A DNA stretch of 64,000 nt from Bin80 sp965215475 (GCA_965215475.1 OZ244061.1:2294001-2358000), one strand, 5' to 3'; positions 8,372-17,348 are shown, counted from the stretch's first letter. Numbers and translations: made by a program. The notes: generated by a model not told the origin, from the letters alone.

Positions 8372-9813
8372 CATAAGCGCTAACTTGTTTACCACACATA
8401 ATTGTTGTAGTTTTATTGTATTGGAGGGAAATATCTAAGTCTTCAATGAGAATTTTTCTTGATGTTGCTTAGCTACTACTGGTTCCTTATTCTTTCTGCA
8501 ACCCTTATTTTAACAGTCCTATGAAAAAGACCGTTACCGAAGCCCCGGCCAGTCAAGATTGGGATGTATTATGTTCGTTTCTACCTGAGTGCTGGGTGCA
8601 GCTTGCAACAGACACGGGTGCTTTACGAGGTCTGCGTAAATACAAGTGCCCAGAGGCACTCTTGCGAGTATTGCTGATCCATTTGGGATGTGGTCATTCC
8701 TTACGAGAAACGGTAGTAAGGGCACGTCAGGCAGGATTGGCAGACATTTCGGATGTTGCCCTGCTCAAGCGTTTGCGTAAATCGAAAGATTGGCTCTATG
8801 CGATGTGCAAAGAATTATTTCAAGAACATGGCGTTTCTACTTCCATGGAAGCATCCCTGAAAATGCGGGCTTTTGATGCGACGATTGTTAGTGAACCTGG
8901 ACAGACTGGATCGCAGTGGAGAATACATTATAGCGTTACGCTCCCATCATTCGCATGTGATTTTTTCAAGCTCACTCCCACGAAAGGACAGGGGACGGGG
9001 GAATCATTTAAACAATTCCCAATTCAATCGGGGGATTATATCTTGGCCGATAGGGGATATTCAACGAAAAGTGGAGTCAAATATGTCTCAGACGCAGGTG
9101 GATATGTAACGCTACGTGTGAATACGGGAGTCTTGCATTTTGAGAGAAAAACGAATGCTCCATTTGATCTGCTTACTGCGGTTGAGACCATTACAAATCT
9201 TGGTGAAGTGGGGCAATGGGAGGTACAGGTTCCAGGGAAATCCCCTGTTTCTGGTCGCATTTGTGTATTACGAAAAACAGAGGAGGCTGCTCAGAAAGCA
9301 CAAAAGACAATCCTACAGAATGCGAAGAGAACCGGCAAGAAACCTCGAGATGAAACGCTCCGATTTGCACGATATGTGATCCTGTTTACAACATTTCCGA
9401 ACCATTTGTTTTCCGCATCCGAAGTGCTTGAATGGTATCGCCTGAGATGGCAAGTAGAACTAGTGTTCAAGAGATTTAAATCTTTGGCTCAGTTTGGGCA
9501 CCTCCCCAAAAATGATGATGATAGTTCAAAGGCATGGCTGTATGGCAAACTCCTTGTCGCCCTACTCACAGAAAAAATCGTTCGTCACGCACGAACTTTT
9601 TCCCCCTGGGGATACTACTACTGTGCAGAAAAGCCCATGGAATGACTTTCAATTTGCCCTCAATGAAGTAAATCGTGCCATTGAGCCCCGTTGTGGGTTG
9701 TCCAAAATGATTCAAGAGTGGAAGTCTATTTCTGAAGGACTCATAGATGGACCTCGTCAGAGAACCCCTCAAATAGAAAAATACCTCAAATAGCAAACAA
9801 GTTAGCGCTTATG
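8372..9813 (+). mobile_element. IS4-family insertion sequence (1,442 bp)
   Basis: Terminal inverted repeats of 19 bp are exact: CATAAGCGCTAACTTGTTT at 8372-8390 and its complement at 9795-9813. Flanking 11-bp direct repeats lie at 8361-8371 and 9814-9824. One transposase gene fills the interior. The element lies next to, and in its flanking tail, an older ISNCY-type remnant. Confidence 0.93.
8521..9793 (+). pseudogene. IS4-family transposase, frameshifted near the C-terminus
   Basis: The main frame (8521-9645, 374 codons) carries the DDE catalytic core: first Asp in AFDATIVSEPG, second in ILADRGYST, and the IS4 Y-2-R-3-E-6-K signature in YRLRWQVELVFKRFK. After about 9600 the expected C-terminus is in the next frame: SPWNDFQFALNEVNRAIEP continues to a stop at 9793, while the main frame ends at CAEKPME. 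A one-base indel in the T/C/G-rich stretch near 9596-9612 explains this. The catalytic residues are intact, so partial activity cannot be excluded, but the natural C-terminal about 50 residues are not made from this frame. Confidence 0.85.
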
Positions 9814-9869
9814 CCTCTGTGATCCGCCCATGTGAGCGACTTGTTTTTTTCTGGATGCGCAGAGGAGGA

Positions 9870-10400
9870 CTAGGCCGCGTGGCGATATCGTTGGCATTTC
9901 CGCCGCTTGAGTCGCGTTCGTTCTTCGGCGCGTACCTGCGTTCCCAGCCGGCAAATATTCGCGGCCAGTACGGACGTGGCCACCGTCCGCTGAACCCCCT
10001 CTGGGCTGTATTCACGGACCAGAGACAAGCCTCGGTGGTTCAGGCAGGACTCAATCCCCAAGTGCCCCTTTCGAGCCGCTTGATCGGCCGGATCATTCTG
10101 GCGCTCGCGTTCGGCTTTCGTGCGTCTTCCTTTTTTCGGCATCGCCAGTTTTTCATCCAACTGCCTCTGGACTATAAAATCCTCGGTCAAATGAACAAGT
10201 CATCGAGATTCCCGGATCCTATGCTTCTATGTGATCCACCAACGCAATGGCAGCGTCCTTGTCGGTTCCTTTCCAGATCATCTCGTACCCCAATACGAAT
10301 TGATCTTCATCCTCCATCACGGCAACGGGAACGCTCAACTCACACAGAATTCCTGGTTTCCCTTTGACGATCCAACGTATACCAGAACAAGTTCGTGGCC
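9870..10400 (-). pseudogene. ISNCY-type transposase remnant (C-terminal third, several frameshifts)
   Basis: Three consecutive minus-strand segments in different frames line up with the C-terminal part of ISNCY-type transposases: RWIVKGKPG ... VMEDEDQFVLGYEM ... DHIEA then a stop (about 10377-10219), CSFDRGFYSPE (about 10210-10165), and LAMPKKGRRTKAERER ... GIESCLNHRGLSLVREYSPEG ... LSVLAANICRLGT-like sequence to a stop at 9870. The N-terminal two thirds are absent. At least two frameshifts make it non-functional. Family assignment is from remembered motifs and has moderate certainty. Confidence 0.65.
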
Positions 10401-10583
10401 ATCATTAATTTGGTGATTGGGTACATATCGATTGTTGGGGCTTGACTGATTATCAGGCCAAGATAGTTTTAATGCTGGTATTGGAAGTATTCGTAAAAAA
10501 CCTATCACAAACGACACTGTCAGTATTACGGCAAAAACGAGAACCGGCCTACGGCCACGGATAGGGTGTTGGCGTTGTTTCAT
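10375..10583 (-). pseudogene. 5' fragment of a membrane-anchored, possibly thioredoxin-like gene
   Basis: The ATG at 10583 overlaps the stop codon of the upstream beta-propeller gene (ATGA), a sign of cotranslation. About 70 codons follow: a basic N-terminus, one transmembrane helix (VLVFAVILTVSFVIGFL), a linker, and the strand ELVLVYVGSS. Similarity is then lost where the ISNCY remnant begins. The final strand is what one would expect just before the CxxC of a thioredoxin-fold protein, but the Cys residues are not present, so this assignment is a guess. The rest of the gene is not found on the far side of the mobile block. Confidence 0.5.
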
Positions 10584-11770
10584 CGTGGAATTAAGCCGTT
10601 TCTATCGTAAATACTCAGTTGTGGAAATGGATGAGTTCTTGACATATATACATGTTCTCTATCGATAGCCACGAGCCATGAATCTGGGAAATTCTCGTCA
10701 ATAAGACGTTCTCCTACATGGTGCCCTTTTCCTGACAGGGCATCAATGCTAAAGTAGTGGGTCACTTTGGTTGATCGGTCAGCACGGACAGTATAGTTTG
10801 CCATGAAAGAATCGGTAAACGAATCAAAAATCAATTGTAAGCCATAACTTTCTCCTTTGTTTAGGCTGCCGGGGTATTTTATTGATGGATGTCCGCGATC
10901 GGTCCTTCCCTCTTCAACTGGAGCTATTTTTAGATCGGCGAACTTAACACGCCACAAATCCTCACCTGTATCCGAGTATCCGGTTAGAACTGGAATGAAC
11001 AGGTTTGCATAAGCAACGACACGGTTGCTTTCATTGCATGCTAGAGATCCATTTGTGGAGAGCAATTTACGAGCGAGTGGATTGGAAGACCTGTATTTTT
11101 TCCCGAACGATAGAATGAGATCCCCTGTAAGAGTATACTTATGGATTACACCAGCGTCTTCCTCCGAGTATCCTATTATATATACATGATCATGCATGAC
11201 GCAAATATCTCCGCTACGTAATGACGAGAAAACATTAAAGGAGGACACCAATTCGTAGGTAGACTGCTGTTGCCGAAAGATTTGAATTCGGCGTGCTTGA
11301 TCCCAAACCACGAGGAGGGATCCATCATTTGTGACGGCAAGTCCATTCAGATTATTAAACTCGTAAGGGGCATTTCCTGGACGGCCAAAAATCTCGATTA
11401 AATCCCCCGAAAAACTGTAAAAGCGTACCTCGCCATGTTCACTGTCTGCGTAGTAGATGGCTTCGCGGCTGATATCCACATCCTCAATTACGCCCAGCAT
11501 ATCATCATGAGCCCCTTCATTAACCCCAATAAGAGATCCATCAACCGAGCCCACATTCAAAATGGATGGAGTGGTTTCAGAGTCAGATTCTTGGAGTAAG
11601 AACAAAGGATCTGTAATGGTTGGAATGTTCTCGGGTGTAGGATGGAGGGTACCCATCGTTACAGTGGCTACGTCTTCCTCATTGTTTCCACAAGACATCA
11701 AAATTAATACAACGAGTAAAGGCCAAGTAGCACACAAATCACGAAATAGGGAAGGAAGTTGCGTAATCAT
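10580..11770 (-). CDS. 6-bladed beta-propeller lipoprotein (locus 1)
   Basis: About 396 residues from the ATG at 11770, which puts a lipobox (VLILMSC) directly after the hydrophobic stretch; an ATG at 11818 would place MITE sequence in the protein and is rejected. After the lipid anchor the protein has repeated blade-like units (ISREAIYYADSEHGEVRFYS, GLAVTNDGSLLVVWD, HVYIIGYSE and so on), typical of Bacteroidota 6-bladed beta-propeller proteins (BF3164/DUF4934-like). Function unknown; these are surface or periplasmic lipoproteins often encoded with small Cys-containing peptides, as here (11916-12185, divergent) and again at 57049-58355. The downstream gene start overlaps its stop. Confidence 0.8.
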   Translation of the reverse strand: MITQLPSLFRDLCATWPLLVVLILMSCGNNEEDVATVTMGTLHPTPENIPTITDPLFLLQESDSETTPSILNVGSVDGSLIGVNEGAHDDMLGVIEDVDISREAIYYADSEHGEVRFYSFSGDLIEIFGRPGNAPYEFNNLNGLAVTNDGSLLVVWDQARRIQIFRQQQSTYELVSSFNVFSSLRSGDICVMHDHVYIIGYSEEDAGVIHKYTLTGDLILSFGKKYRSSNPLARKLLSTNGSLACNESNRVVAYANLFIPVLTGYSDTGEDLWRVKFADLKIAPVEEGRTDRGHPSIKYPGSLNKGESYGLQLIFDSFTDSFMANYTVRADRSTKVTHYFSIDALSGKGHHVGERLIDENFPDSWLVAIDREHVYMSRTHPFPQLSIYDRNGLIPR

Positions 11771-11792
11771 AGAGGCTAATTTATCTTCAGTT

Positions 11793-11892
11793 GAGACTCT
11801 TGCAAAACCCTCTTCCAATCTGTAAAATATGCCCTCAACTACTCCCAGAGCGATATTTACTTTCCAATGAAGAGGTTTTGCAAGAGGATCTA
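11793..11892. repeat. MITE-like element, copy 1 (about 100 bp)
   Basis: Imperfect terminal inverted repeats: GAGACTCTTGCAAAACC at the left and, on the other strand, a matching CTCTTGCAAAACC at the right end, separated by about 60 non-coding bases. A second element of the same size and with the same ends is at 41962-42062. It sits just upstream of the beta-propeller lipoprotein start, so it may lie in that gene's promoter region. No coding capacity; presumably mobilised in trans by a transposase with related ends that is not in this window. Confidence 0.65.
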
Positions 11893-11915
11893 GTGTCTAA
11901 AAATACTTTAAAATC

Positions 11916-12185
11916 ATGATGGATAAAATTAGAATCTGGTGTTTCCGAGTGGGTATGGTTGTTGCATTTTGTATGTTCGGTCTTGTATCTGGAACCATGG
12001 TACATTACCTTTCTACTCCAAAGAATACCGAAGCAAGAGTGGGGATGTTTTGCGAAAATGATTACTGTGAACACGGAGAAAGTGGTAGAGAAGATGGGAC
12101 TTGCGCAGATGCAGGCGAGGTGTCCGATACCGCCTGCAACATGACGGGGGGAGGGTGCGAGACCTACATGTGTGAGGTGTTTTAG
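11916..12185 (+). CDS. Small secreted Cys-rich peptide, NVEALA-like (locus 1)
   Basis: 89 residues (ATG at 11916 or 11919). A basic N-terminus and a hydrophobic segment (VGMVVAFCMFGLVSG) form a signal peptide; then comes PKNTEARV, resembling the NVEALA leader motif of Bacteroidota, and an acidic, glycine-rich tail with six cysteines (FCENDYC, GTC, TAC, GGGC, MC). In Bacteroidota, NVEALA-type peptide genes lie beside 6-bladed beta-propeller lipoprotein genes, and such a gene starts 146 bases away on the opposite strand. Role unknown. Assignment to the NVEALA group rests on context and a weak motif. Confidence 0.6.
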   Translation: MMDKIRIWCFRVGMVVAFCMFGLVSGTMVHYLSTPKNTEARVGMFCENDYCEHGESGREDGTCADAGEVSDTACNMTGGGCETYMCEVF

Positions 12186-12800
12186 ACTGAGGGTCGCCAA
12201 TTGATCTGGAAAATCCAGCATGGGAAGCAATTCGATGTCTGGAATCCAATCATATGGCGATGATGTACTGAGAGCACAAACGATCCAAGTGGTCTCCCGT
12301 GGATTTCTTGGGCATTGCAGAAACATATAATCAGGAGAAACTGAAAATCTACGCACGAAATAATTGGGGGAGAAAAACGAACATACATATTTATTTAAAC
12401 GTTTCCGTAAACACTTGCACGAGCGGAAACTCTTGGAGGAATATACGTGAAGCACTGTGCTTGAGCCCTGCTATTTTACCATTAAATTGTCCTAGCCCTT
12501 TTCCCTTTCCGCCAATTTGCTGGCCGATGTGTGTATTCGGATGAAAGAACGCACCGAATGAATCCTTAATTAAGGATTCATCGGGCGTATAAGATTGGGA
12601 TTGGAGAGAGACAAAAGGAGTTGGCTGAAAGGCCATCACAAAGTAAAGTCGTCGCACAGACGCTAGGTAGTGAGCGTGTATAGTTGGAACCTACAAAGTA
12701 TTCTGACTTCACGAAGCGATTGATACGTATGCTCGGAAGAAAGAGAGTTCGCTTCTAGTTGTGGTGGACAGGAGCGGTATTTGATTCCTCAAATTCTTTA
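12186..12800. other. 615-base intergenic region
   Basis: No convincing gene. It contains copy B of the 47-bp hairpin repeat (12529-12575) and a 24-bp palindrome at 12558-12581. Open frames here have no protein-like composition. The right part forms the 3' region of the TonB receptor gene (minus strand). Confidence 0.5.
12529..12575 (-). repeat. 47-bp hairpin repeat, copy B
   Basis: Reverse-complement match to 6344-6390 with one internal base change that preserves a stem pair. In this copy the end overlaps a perfect palindrome (ATGAATCCTTAA and its complement, 12558-12581). It lies about 225 bases beyond the stop of the TonB receptor gene, in the same orientation relative to that gene as copy A is to the amidohydrolase gene. 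Confidence 0.7.
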
Positions 12801-14894
12801 TTACCACTGGACTCGAAACCCTGCGTACAGCGCACGTTCTGCTGCAGGATACATGAAGATGGTGTCGGATCCTCCCGGGTCTAAAAACCCCGTTGTGCTG
12901 AAGGAATTGTTCATAAGGTTCACGGTCTCGAACTCCAGCATGATCCAGCCTAATGTATAGGTCAATTTAAAGTCTATTGAAGAGAAGTTATCTAGTCTAA
13001 TGGAATTTTCATCATCTAACCATGTGCGGCGCGTACTACGCACGGTTGCCATTGCCTGAAGTCGATCAAGAACAGGTATACTGATGGCAGTTGATATATA
13101 ATCACGCGGGATTGACCTGACAAAATTACCCTTATTTTCTCCTGCTCGATACGTCACGTTTTGGAGCGTATAGTTAAATCGAAATAGTGCAACATTGGGT
13201 TTCTCCAGTTGGAGACCCATCTCGATCCCTCTGTGACGGCTACTGGCGATATTTCCATATTGGAAGGTTTGTAAATTGACATCCAGCTCATTCTCCATGT
13301 CCATCTGATAGAGACTGAGTGATAGTTCTCCATTCAGGCCTCCGGGGATGAGCACTGCGCGGTGGTAGAATCCGGTTTCAAGGCTGACACCTGTCTGAGG
13401 CTTCAGTTCAGAGTTAGAGATTGATATGGAAAAAGGAGGAAAAGGTACGGGGATTAATCTTTGACCAAAGAGCTGATCTAGGGTTGCTGTTTTAAAGGAT
13501 CGTGCTACGTTGGCATACCAGTTTCCGGTGTGTCTAGTACTGGCTGCATAGCGTGCATTCACCCCTATCTTGGGGCTTAATGCGGTATGAACTGCATCCT
13601 GCTCGGCACCCTCTTCAGGTACATAGGTATCGCGAATACGATCATAACGGATCCCGGCCAACAAGCGCAACCAGTCAAGCGGCTCAACGTCATATTGCAT
13701 GTAGGTAGCCAATGCTTGTCTGGAACCATCACCCCGGGTTGAGAGAGTCCCTCTCTTTCCATCAAACTGATCGAAATCTTCGGCTGTACCGGTGGCCATA
13801 TCATACCAGGCTACGTCCAATTGCCCTCTCTTTAGATCGGTGCCGATGGTCAAACGATCTTGCACGAACAATTGTGGAGACACCCATTGTGCACTAACGA
13901 ATACGCGAGATGCATCGAATTTTCTCCATTTTACGTCTGCAAATTCAGCGTTCAGGGGCAGGGTCCGCGCACCTTCTAGGGTACGTGTATTGCCAACGAG
14001 AGAACCTCGCAATTCGGACGTTCCACCCAGATTGATTCGACCTTGTAGTGCCAGTCGTATTGTACTCTCATCATTGTGATCAAATTGAAAGAATGGAGAT
14101 TTCTGTAGACGATCTTGTGCGATCTGCGCACTGGTGAGCGGTCCAGGAATGTCATAGTCCCGTTGATGCATTGATCCAGATAATGTGACGAGAGTTCGAT
14201 CTGATCGTATTAGATCAAACCCGATCCCCAAGCCCCCCAAAGTGCGATTGGCATGTTCTCGGTATCCTTGGGTTGATTCGTAATTTCCATAGGCAGAAAG
14301 TTTTCTGGCACCAAAGGAGATTCGTGCGGATCCACCAGTTTTATAGGTGTCAAAGGAACCTCCAGAGATGGCCATTTCGTAACTCGAGGGAGCCTCAGAG
14401 TCAGTCATAATGTTGATGACGCCCCCAATGGCCGCGTCGCCATAGAGAGAGGAGGCTCCTCCACGCAGGATTTCAATGGATTTGATGGCAGCCAGAGGGA
14501 TCTGATCCCAATTGACAAGCCCGGTTTCCAGAGCATTGATGGGCTGTCCATCTACCATTAAGAGCACATACTCGGCTTCGCCTCCACCATAGAATCCCCG
14601 TACAATCGGCTGTACATCATAACCGATTCCATCCAACTGCAGCATCGCAAAGCCTGGTATATGTCGTAGTGTTCCTCCCAGATTTTGAACCCCGGCCAAC
14701 TGTGAAATGGTCATGCTTCTCAGCACACTGATCGCTCCTGTAGATTGGGAGCGTAAGGATTCGTACCGATCTGCAGTAATAATCAGTTCGTTCATATCCA
14801 CGACGCTCAAGGTATCTCCATTATCTTGGGCCGAGAGGACCATTGGATACATCAGTGTAAACAATACTAGCACTTGCGTTATCCCCTTTCTCAT
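12801..14894 (-). CDS. TonB-dependent outer-membrane receptor
   Basis: 697 residues with a signal peptide ending near MVLSAQ (residue 23). A TonB-box-like stretch (DTLSVVDMNELIITADR) precedes the plug domain (residues about 50-165: GTLRHIPGFAM, VLLMVDGQPIN, IEILRGGASSLYGDAAIGGVINI), followed by a roughly 500-residue beta-barrel that ends in aromatic Trp, as expected for barrel assembly. No CarboxypepD-like N-terminal extension and no SusD partner, so it is more like a siderophore, cobalamin or metal receptor than a SusC glycan importer. The ligand is not determinable. No riboswitch is recognised upstream. Confidence 0.93.
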   Translation of the reverse strand: MRKGITQVLVLFTLMYPMVLSAQDNGDTLSVVDMNELIITADRYESLRSQSTGAISVLRSMTISQLAGVQNLGGTLRHIPGFAMLQLDGIGYDVQPIVRGFYGGGEAEYVLLMVDGQPINALETGLVNWDQIPLAAIKSIEILRGGASSLYGDAAIGGVINIMTDSEAPSSYEMAISGGSFDTYKTGGSARISFGARKLSAYGNYESTQGYREHANRTLGGLGIGFDLIRSDRTLVTLSGSMHQRDYDIPGPLTSAQIAQDRLQKSPFFQFDHNDESTIRLALQGRINLGGTSELRGSLVGNTRTLEGARTLPLNAEFADVKWRKFDASRVFVSAQWVSPQLFVQDRLTIGTDLKRGQLDVAWYDMATGTAEDFDQFDGKRGTLSTRGDGSRQALATYMQYDVEPLDWLRLLAGIRYDRIRDTYVPEEGAEQDAVHTALSPKIGVNARYAASTRHTGNWYANVARSFKTATLDQLFGQRLIPVPFPPFSISISNSELKPQTGVSLETGFYHRAVLIPGGLNGELSLSLYQMDMENELDVNLQTFQYGNIASSRHRGIEMGLQLEKPNVALFRFNYTLQNVTYRAGENKGNFVRSIPRDYISTAISIPVLDRLQAMATVRSTRRTWLDDENSIRLDNFSSIDFKLTYTLGWIMLEFETVNLMNNSFSTTGFLDPGGSDTIFMYPAAERALYAGFRVQW

Positions 14895-15273
14895 AGATAA
14901 AACTTTTTAAGGTTATCTGACTTGTACTTGATTCCGGAAATCATGATGCATTTCCTACCATTCTGAGATATCGCTATTGAATGTAGGCGGGTCTCGTTAT
15001 ACATCTTATCCGCTTTCTACTCATGGTTCAAAAATTTCGGTCTTATTGAATGAAAAGCCGAAGGGCAAAACTATGGGGGCTACTGAGTGAATTTGCTCCC
15101 CGGCCCAGGAAGTCAATTATCTGAATTCACTCTCTATTTTGATGCTCCATGGTTAGCGATAGGTAACTGCATATGGAGAACTATCTTGTGCCGGATCTCT
15201 TTTGTAACGGCTATTTATATGTCGCTTAACAATCTTTTCTATTGGCAAATATAGCGACATTGATCCACTCTTT
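14895..15273. other. 379-base intergenic region
   Basis: Between the TonB receptor start and the AbiEi-like gene stop (both on minus). It must contain the receptor promoter. I checked for a B12-type riboswitch core and for an AbiEii toxin gene and saw neither. The only structure is an 8-bp inverted repeat (ATGTCGCT / AGCGACAT, 15219-15260) directly after the abiEi stop, which could form a hairpin at the transcript end. Confidence 0.45.
15219..15260 (-). terminator. Possible hairpin downstream of abiEi-like gene
   Basis: Exact 8-bp inverted repeat ATGTCGCT / AGCGACAT with a 26-base loop, starting 14 bases after the stop codon. There is no clear T-run, so it is only a candidate transcript-end or regulator-binding structure. 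Confidence 0.25.
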
Positions 15274-16053
15274 TTAGTAACCATCTCTTTCGTATTCAAG
15301 ATTCAGATCGGGAATCCAGAGCCGCCATTTCGTTACCAGTTGGGAAGATGGTACGGTTGGATCAAGTTTTGCATTGCCTTTTGTCAATCTCTTCTTACAA
15401 GCATCAACGAGATAGGTACAGTCCGACATGCGTTCCGCCAGAAAACCCAAACGTTTAAAGATGACTCCATTTCCGAGACGCTCTGAGTAGGAAATCAGCT
15501 TTTCATCTTGTCTACATTCGTGCCTTAAGTATTCTCCAAAGCAAAGAATTACTTGCTGTATTCCACCTCCGAATACGGGCTCGTTCAAAAGATCCAAAAT
15601 AGTTCGAGGAAGGTCTGAAATAGCGATCTTTATGTTTTCGTGCCACACATGTGTAAGGCCAAAAATTTTAGATGGATGAATATGTTTTACCGTGTATCTA
15701 AGACCTGCGTGACGTTGATATCTAGATCGCACGGGCCTGCCCGTGTATACGACAGTATCAAGGAAGATCTGCTCTGTAAGATCCCAGTATTCAGTCATGG
15801 TTCGACCACCTATATATCCCGGGTCAAATAACGATGGTGCGATCATCCAAGAATGATCCAGTACCATCTTCAGATCCATACAGCCGAGTTCTGCTACTGC
15901 ATAGATTCCCGGACCAACGCGACGTAGATACCCCTGGCTACTCCATCTTGAGAGTAATTTGGAAGCGGTGGAACGGTTGACGTCAAGTGATTCCTCAACT
16001 TCATCAGTCCGAACAATATTACCAGCATTCCGCAATACAGTAGCCAGCCTCAC
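15274..16053 (-). CDS. AbiEi-family antitoxin / transcriptional regulator, orphan
   Basis: 259 residues. The N-terminus is a winged helix-turn-helix (TDEVEESLDVNRSTASKLLSRWSSQGYLRRVGPGIYA, about residues 16-52), followed by the AbiEi-type core (YIGGRTMTEYWDLTEQIF, AISDLPRTILDLLNEP). In type IV toxin-antitoxin systems AbiEi represses its operon and antagonises the AbiEii nucleotidyltransferase toxin. The frame upstream of 16053 has no ATG before a stop, so a GTG start is used. No nucleotidyltransferase gene lies next to it, so it is an orphan antitoxin or an unrelated regulator sharing the fold. Short inverted motifs CAGTATA / TATACTG upstream (16097 and 16152) could be operator halves. Confidence 0.75.
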   Translation of the reverse strand: MRLATVLRNAGNIVRTDEVEESLDVNRSTASKLLSRWSSQGYLRRVGPGIYAVAELGCMDLKMVLDHSWMIAPSLFDPGYIGGRTMTEYWDLTEQIFLDTVVYTGRPVRSRYQRHAGLRYTVKHIHPSKIFGLTHVWHENIKIAISDLPRTILDLLNEPVFGGGIQQVILCFGEYLRHECRQDEKLISYSERLGNGVIFKRLGFLAERMSDCTYLVDACKKRLTKGNAKLDPTVPSSQLVTKWRLWIPDLNLEYERDGY

Positions 16054-16391
16054 TCGGCCTTTGGGTAGACCAAATTTTCTTTGATCATGTCACATACAGT
16101 ATATCATAACTGCAAAAATTTCGCCAAAAACGAGAAATAATGCAATCCAAGTATACTGATTGAGTATATTTCTGCCCCCGAGGCACGGTAAGTGAAGGGA
16201 TCCACTACTGGAAGAAGAGTGCTGGTAGCCGTGTGATCCGAGTCATCAACTCAACCCTAATTGTTGTTGGATCAAGTATGAAAATCCAGTTTTAGGCAGT
16301 CTTTTAGATTTGTATCAGTCAGAGAAAATAAGTACAGTTCAAATGCATAAATTCGCAGTAAATGGTAATTTATGCGTACTCAATACACCTA
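16054..16391. other. 338-base intergenic region
   Basis: Contains the AbiEi-like gene's upstream region. A 9-bp inverted repeat (GCATAAATT / AATTTATGC, 16345-16375, 13-base loop) lies just beyond the stop of the nucleotidase gene and may end its transcript. No coding sequence seen. Confidence 0.4.
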
Positions 16392-17348
16392 TCAACTCTG
16401 TTTTTGAAGAGATTGACCTATGTTTAGGGTCTTTAGGGCTCCAATGATCTCATCATGGAATTTACCATTGGTCCCGATAATTCCATGGTTATGCTCGAGC
16501 CCTTTTCCATGGGAAAAATCTAATTCTTTTCCGGCACAATCCGTTACTTGGCCTCCTGCTTCCGTCAGTAAAAGAGAACCCGCTGCGTGATCCCAAATCC
16601 GTTCGACATAGTCTTTGCGTGTCGGCAGACGCATATAGATTTCTGCATCTCCGCTTGCTAAGACAGCGTATTTTGCTTGGCTATCCAATTGTTTGCGTTC
16701 TGCAGCGATTCCAAGGTATTCAACTGCTCTCTGTACATCCTTGTGTGCGCTGTGGCTTGACTCTATGCTTTCGCAAATTTTGGCATGCTTTATATCCTCT
16801 GTGGCACTTACATGGAGAGGAATTTCTCCTATCCGTGCCCCACATCCCTTCGCAGCCAGAAAAATATTTTGATCCAAATTTGGGCATGCAAGTCCAGCGA
16901 CGACGACTTCCCCTTCAATAATCAGAGCCAGAGCTACGGCATAATGTCCCTTCCGCAGGAACCCTTTCGTGCCATCTATGGGATCCAGAGTCCAGAATCG
17001 GTCAGAATATGCTTCCGCATTACCATAATCAATCCATTGGAGAGCATTTTTTAATGAGGTGCCAGGGCGGATCACTTCGAGATGCTGCCCTAAGGTTTCT
17101 CGAAGCTCGGTTTGTTCATTTGCTCTCAAGAGTGTACTGTCTTCCTCGGCAATAATCGCATCATCCGGAAATGCTTCATGGAGGGTGCGGCATACCAACG
17201 CTTGACTTCCAAAATCTGCAATTGTAACGGGGCTTCGATCCCCTTTTGTAATAGCAACTCGCTCCTGAACAGAACGGCACAATCGTGCTGCTTCAGAGAG
17301 CGCGGCGTGCACGGTATGAAGCTCTTTTGAATACGAACTATTTAGCAT
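16392..17348 (-). CDS. cysQ: 3'(2'),5'-bisphosphate nucleotidase (CysQ/Hal2-like)
   Basis: 318 residues of the inositol-monophosphatase superfamily. Metal-binding motifs are visible: IAEEDS (Glu-Glu), WTLDPIDGTKGFLRKG (D-P-I-D-G-T-x-G-F) and WDHAAGSLLLTEAGG at the C-terminal side. The GTKGFLR variant and the length fit the Hal2/CysQ group, which converts 3'-phosphoadenosine 5'-phosphate to AMP and so supports sulfate assimilation and sulfotransfer. The start overlaps the 3' end of the HsdR-N gene by 11 bases. Cytoplasmic, no signal peptide. Confidence 0.85.
   Translation of the reverse strand: MLNSSYSKELHTVHAALSEAARLCRSVQERVAITKGDRSPVTIADFGSQALVCRTLHEAFPDDAIIAEEDSTLLRANEQTELRETLGQHLEVIRPGTSLKNALQWIDYGNAEAYSDRFWTLDPIDGTKGFLRKGHYAVALALIIEGEVVVAGLACPNLDQNIFLAAKGCGARIGEIPLHVSATEDIKHAKICESIESSHSAHKDVQRAVEYLGIAAERKQLDSQAKYAVLASGDAEIYMRLPTRKDYVERIWDHAAGSLLLTEAGGQVTDCAGKELDFSHGKGLEHNHGIIGTNGKFHDEIIGALKTLNIGQSLQKQS

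Noticed and set aside
11771..11818. Earlier start for the propeller lipoprotein (locus 1)
   Set aside because: The extra 16 residues come from the MITE-like repeat and precede the lipoprotein signal; the ATG at 11770 is the better start.
11835..12455. Long minus-strand open frame opposite the Cys-rich peptide
   Set aside because: No family motifs, odd composition, and it overlaps the plus-strand peptide and MITE; a shadow frame.
14895..15273. Cobalamin riboswitch upstream of the TonB receptor
   Set aside because: Searched by eye for the conserved B12-box core on the minus strand and did not find it.
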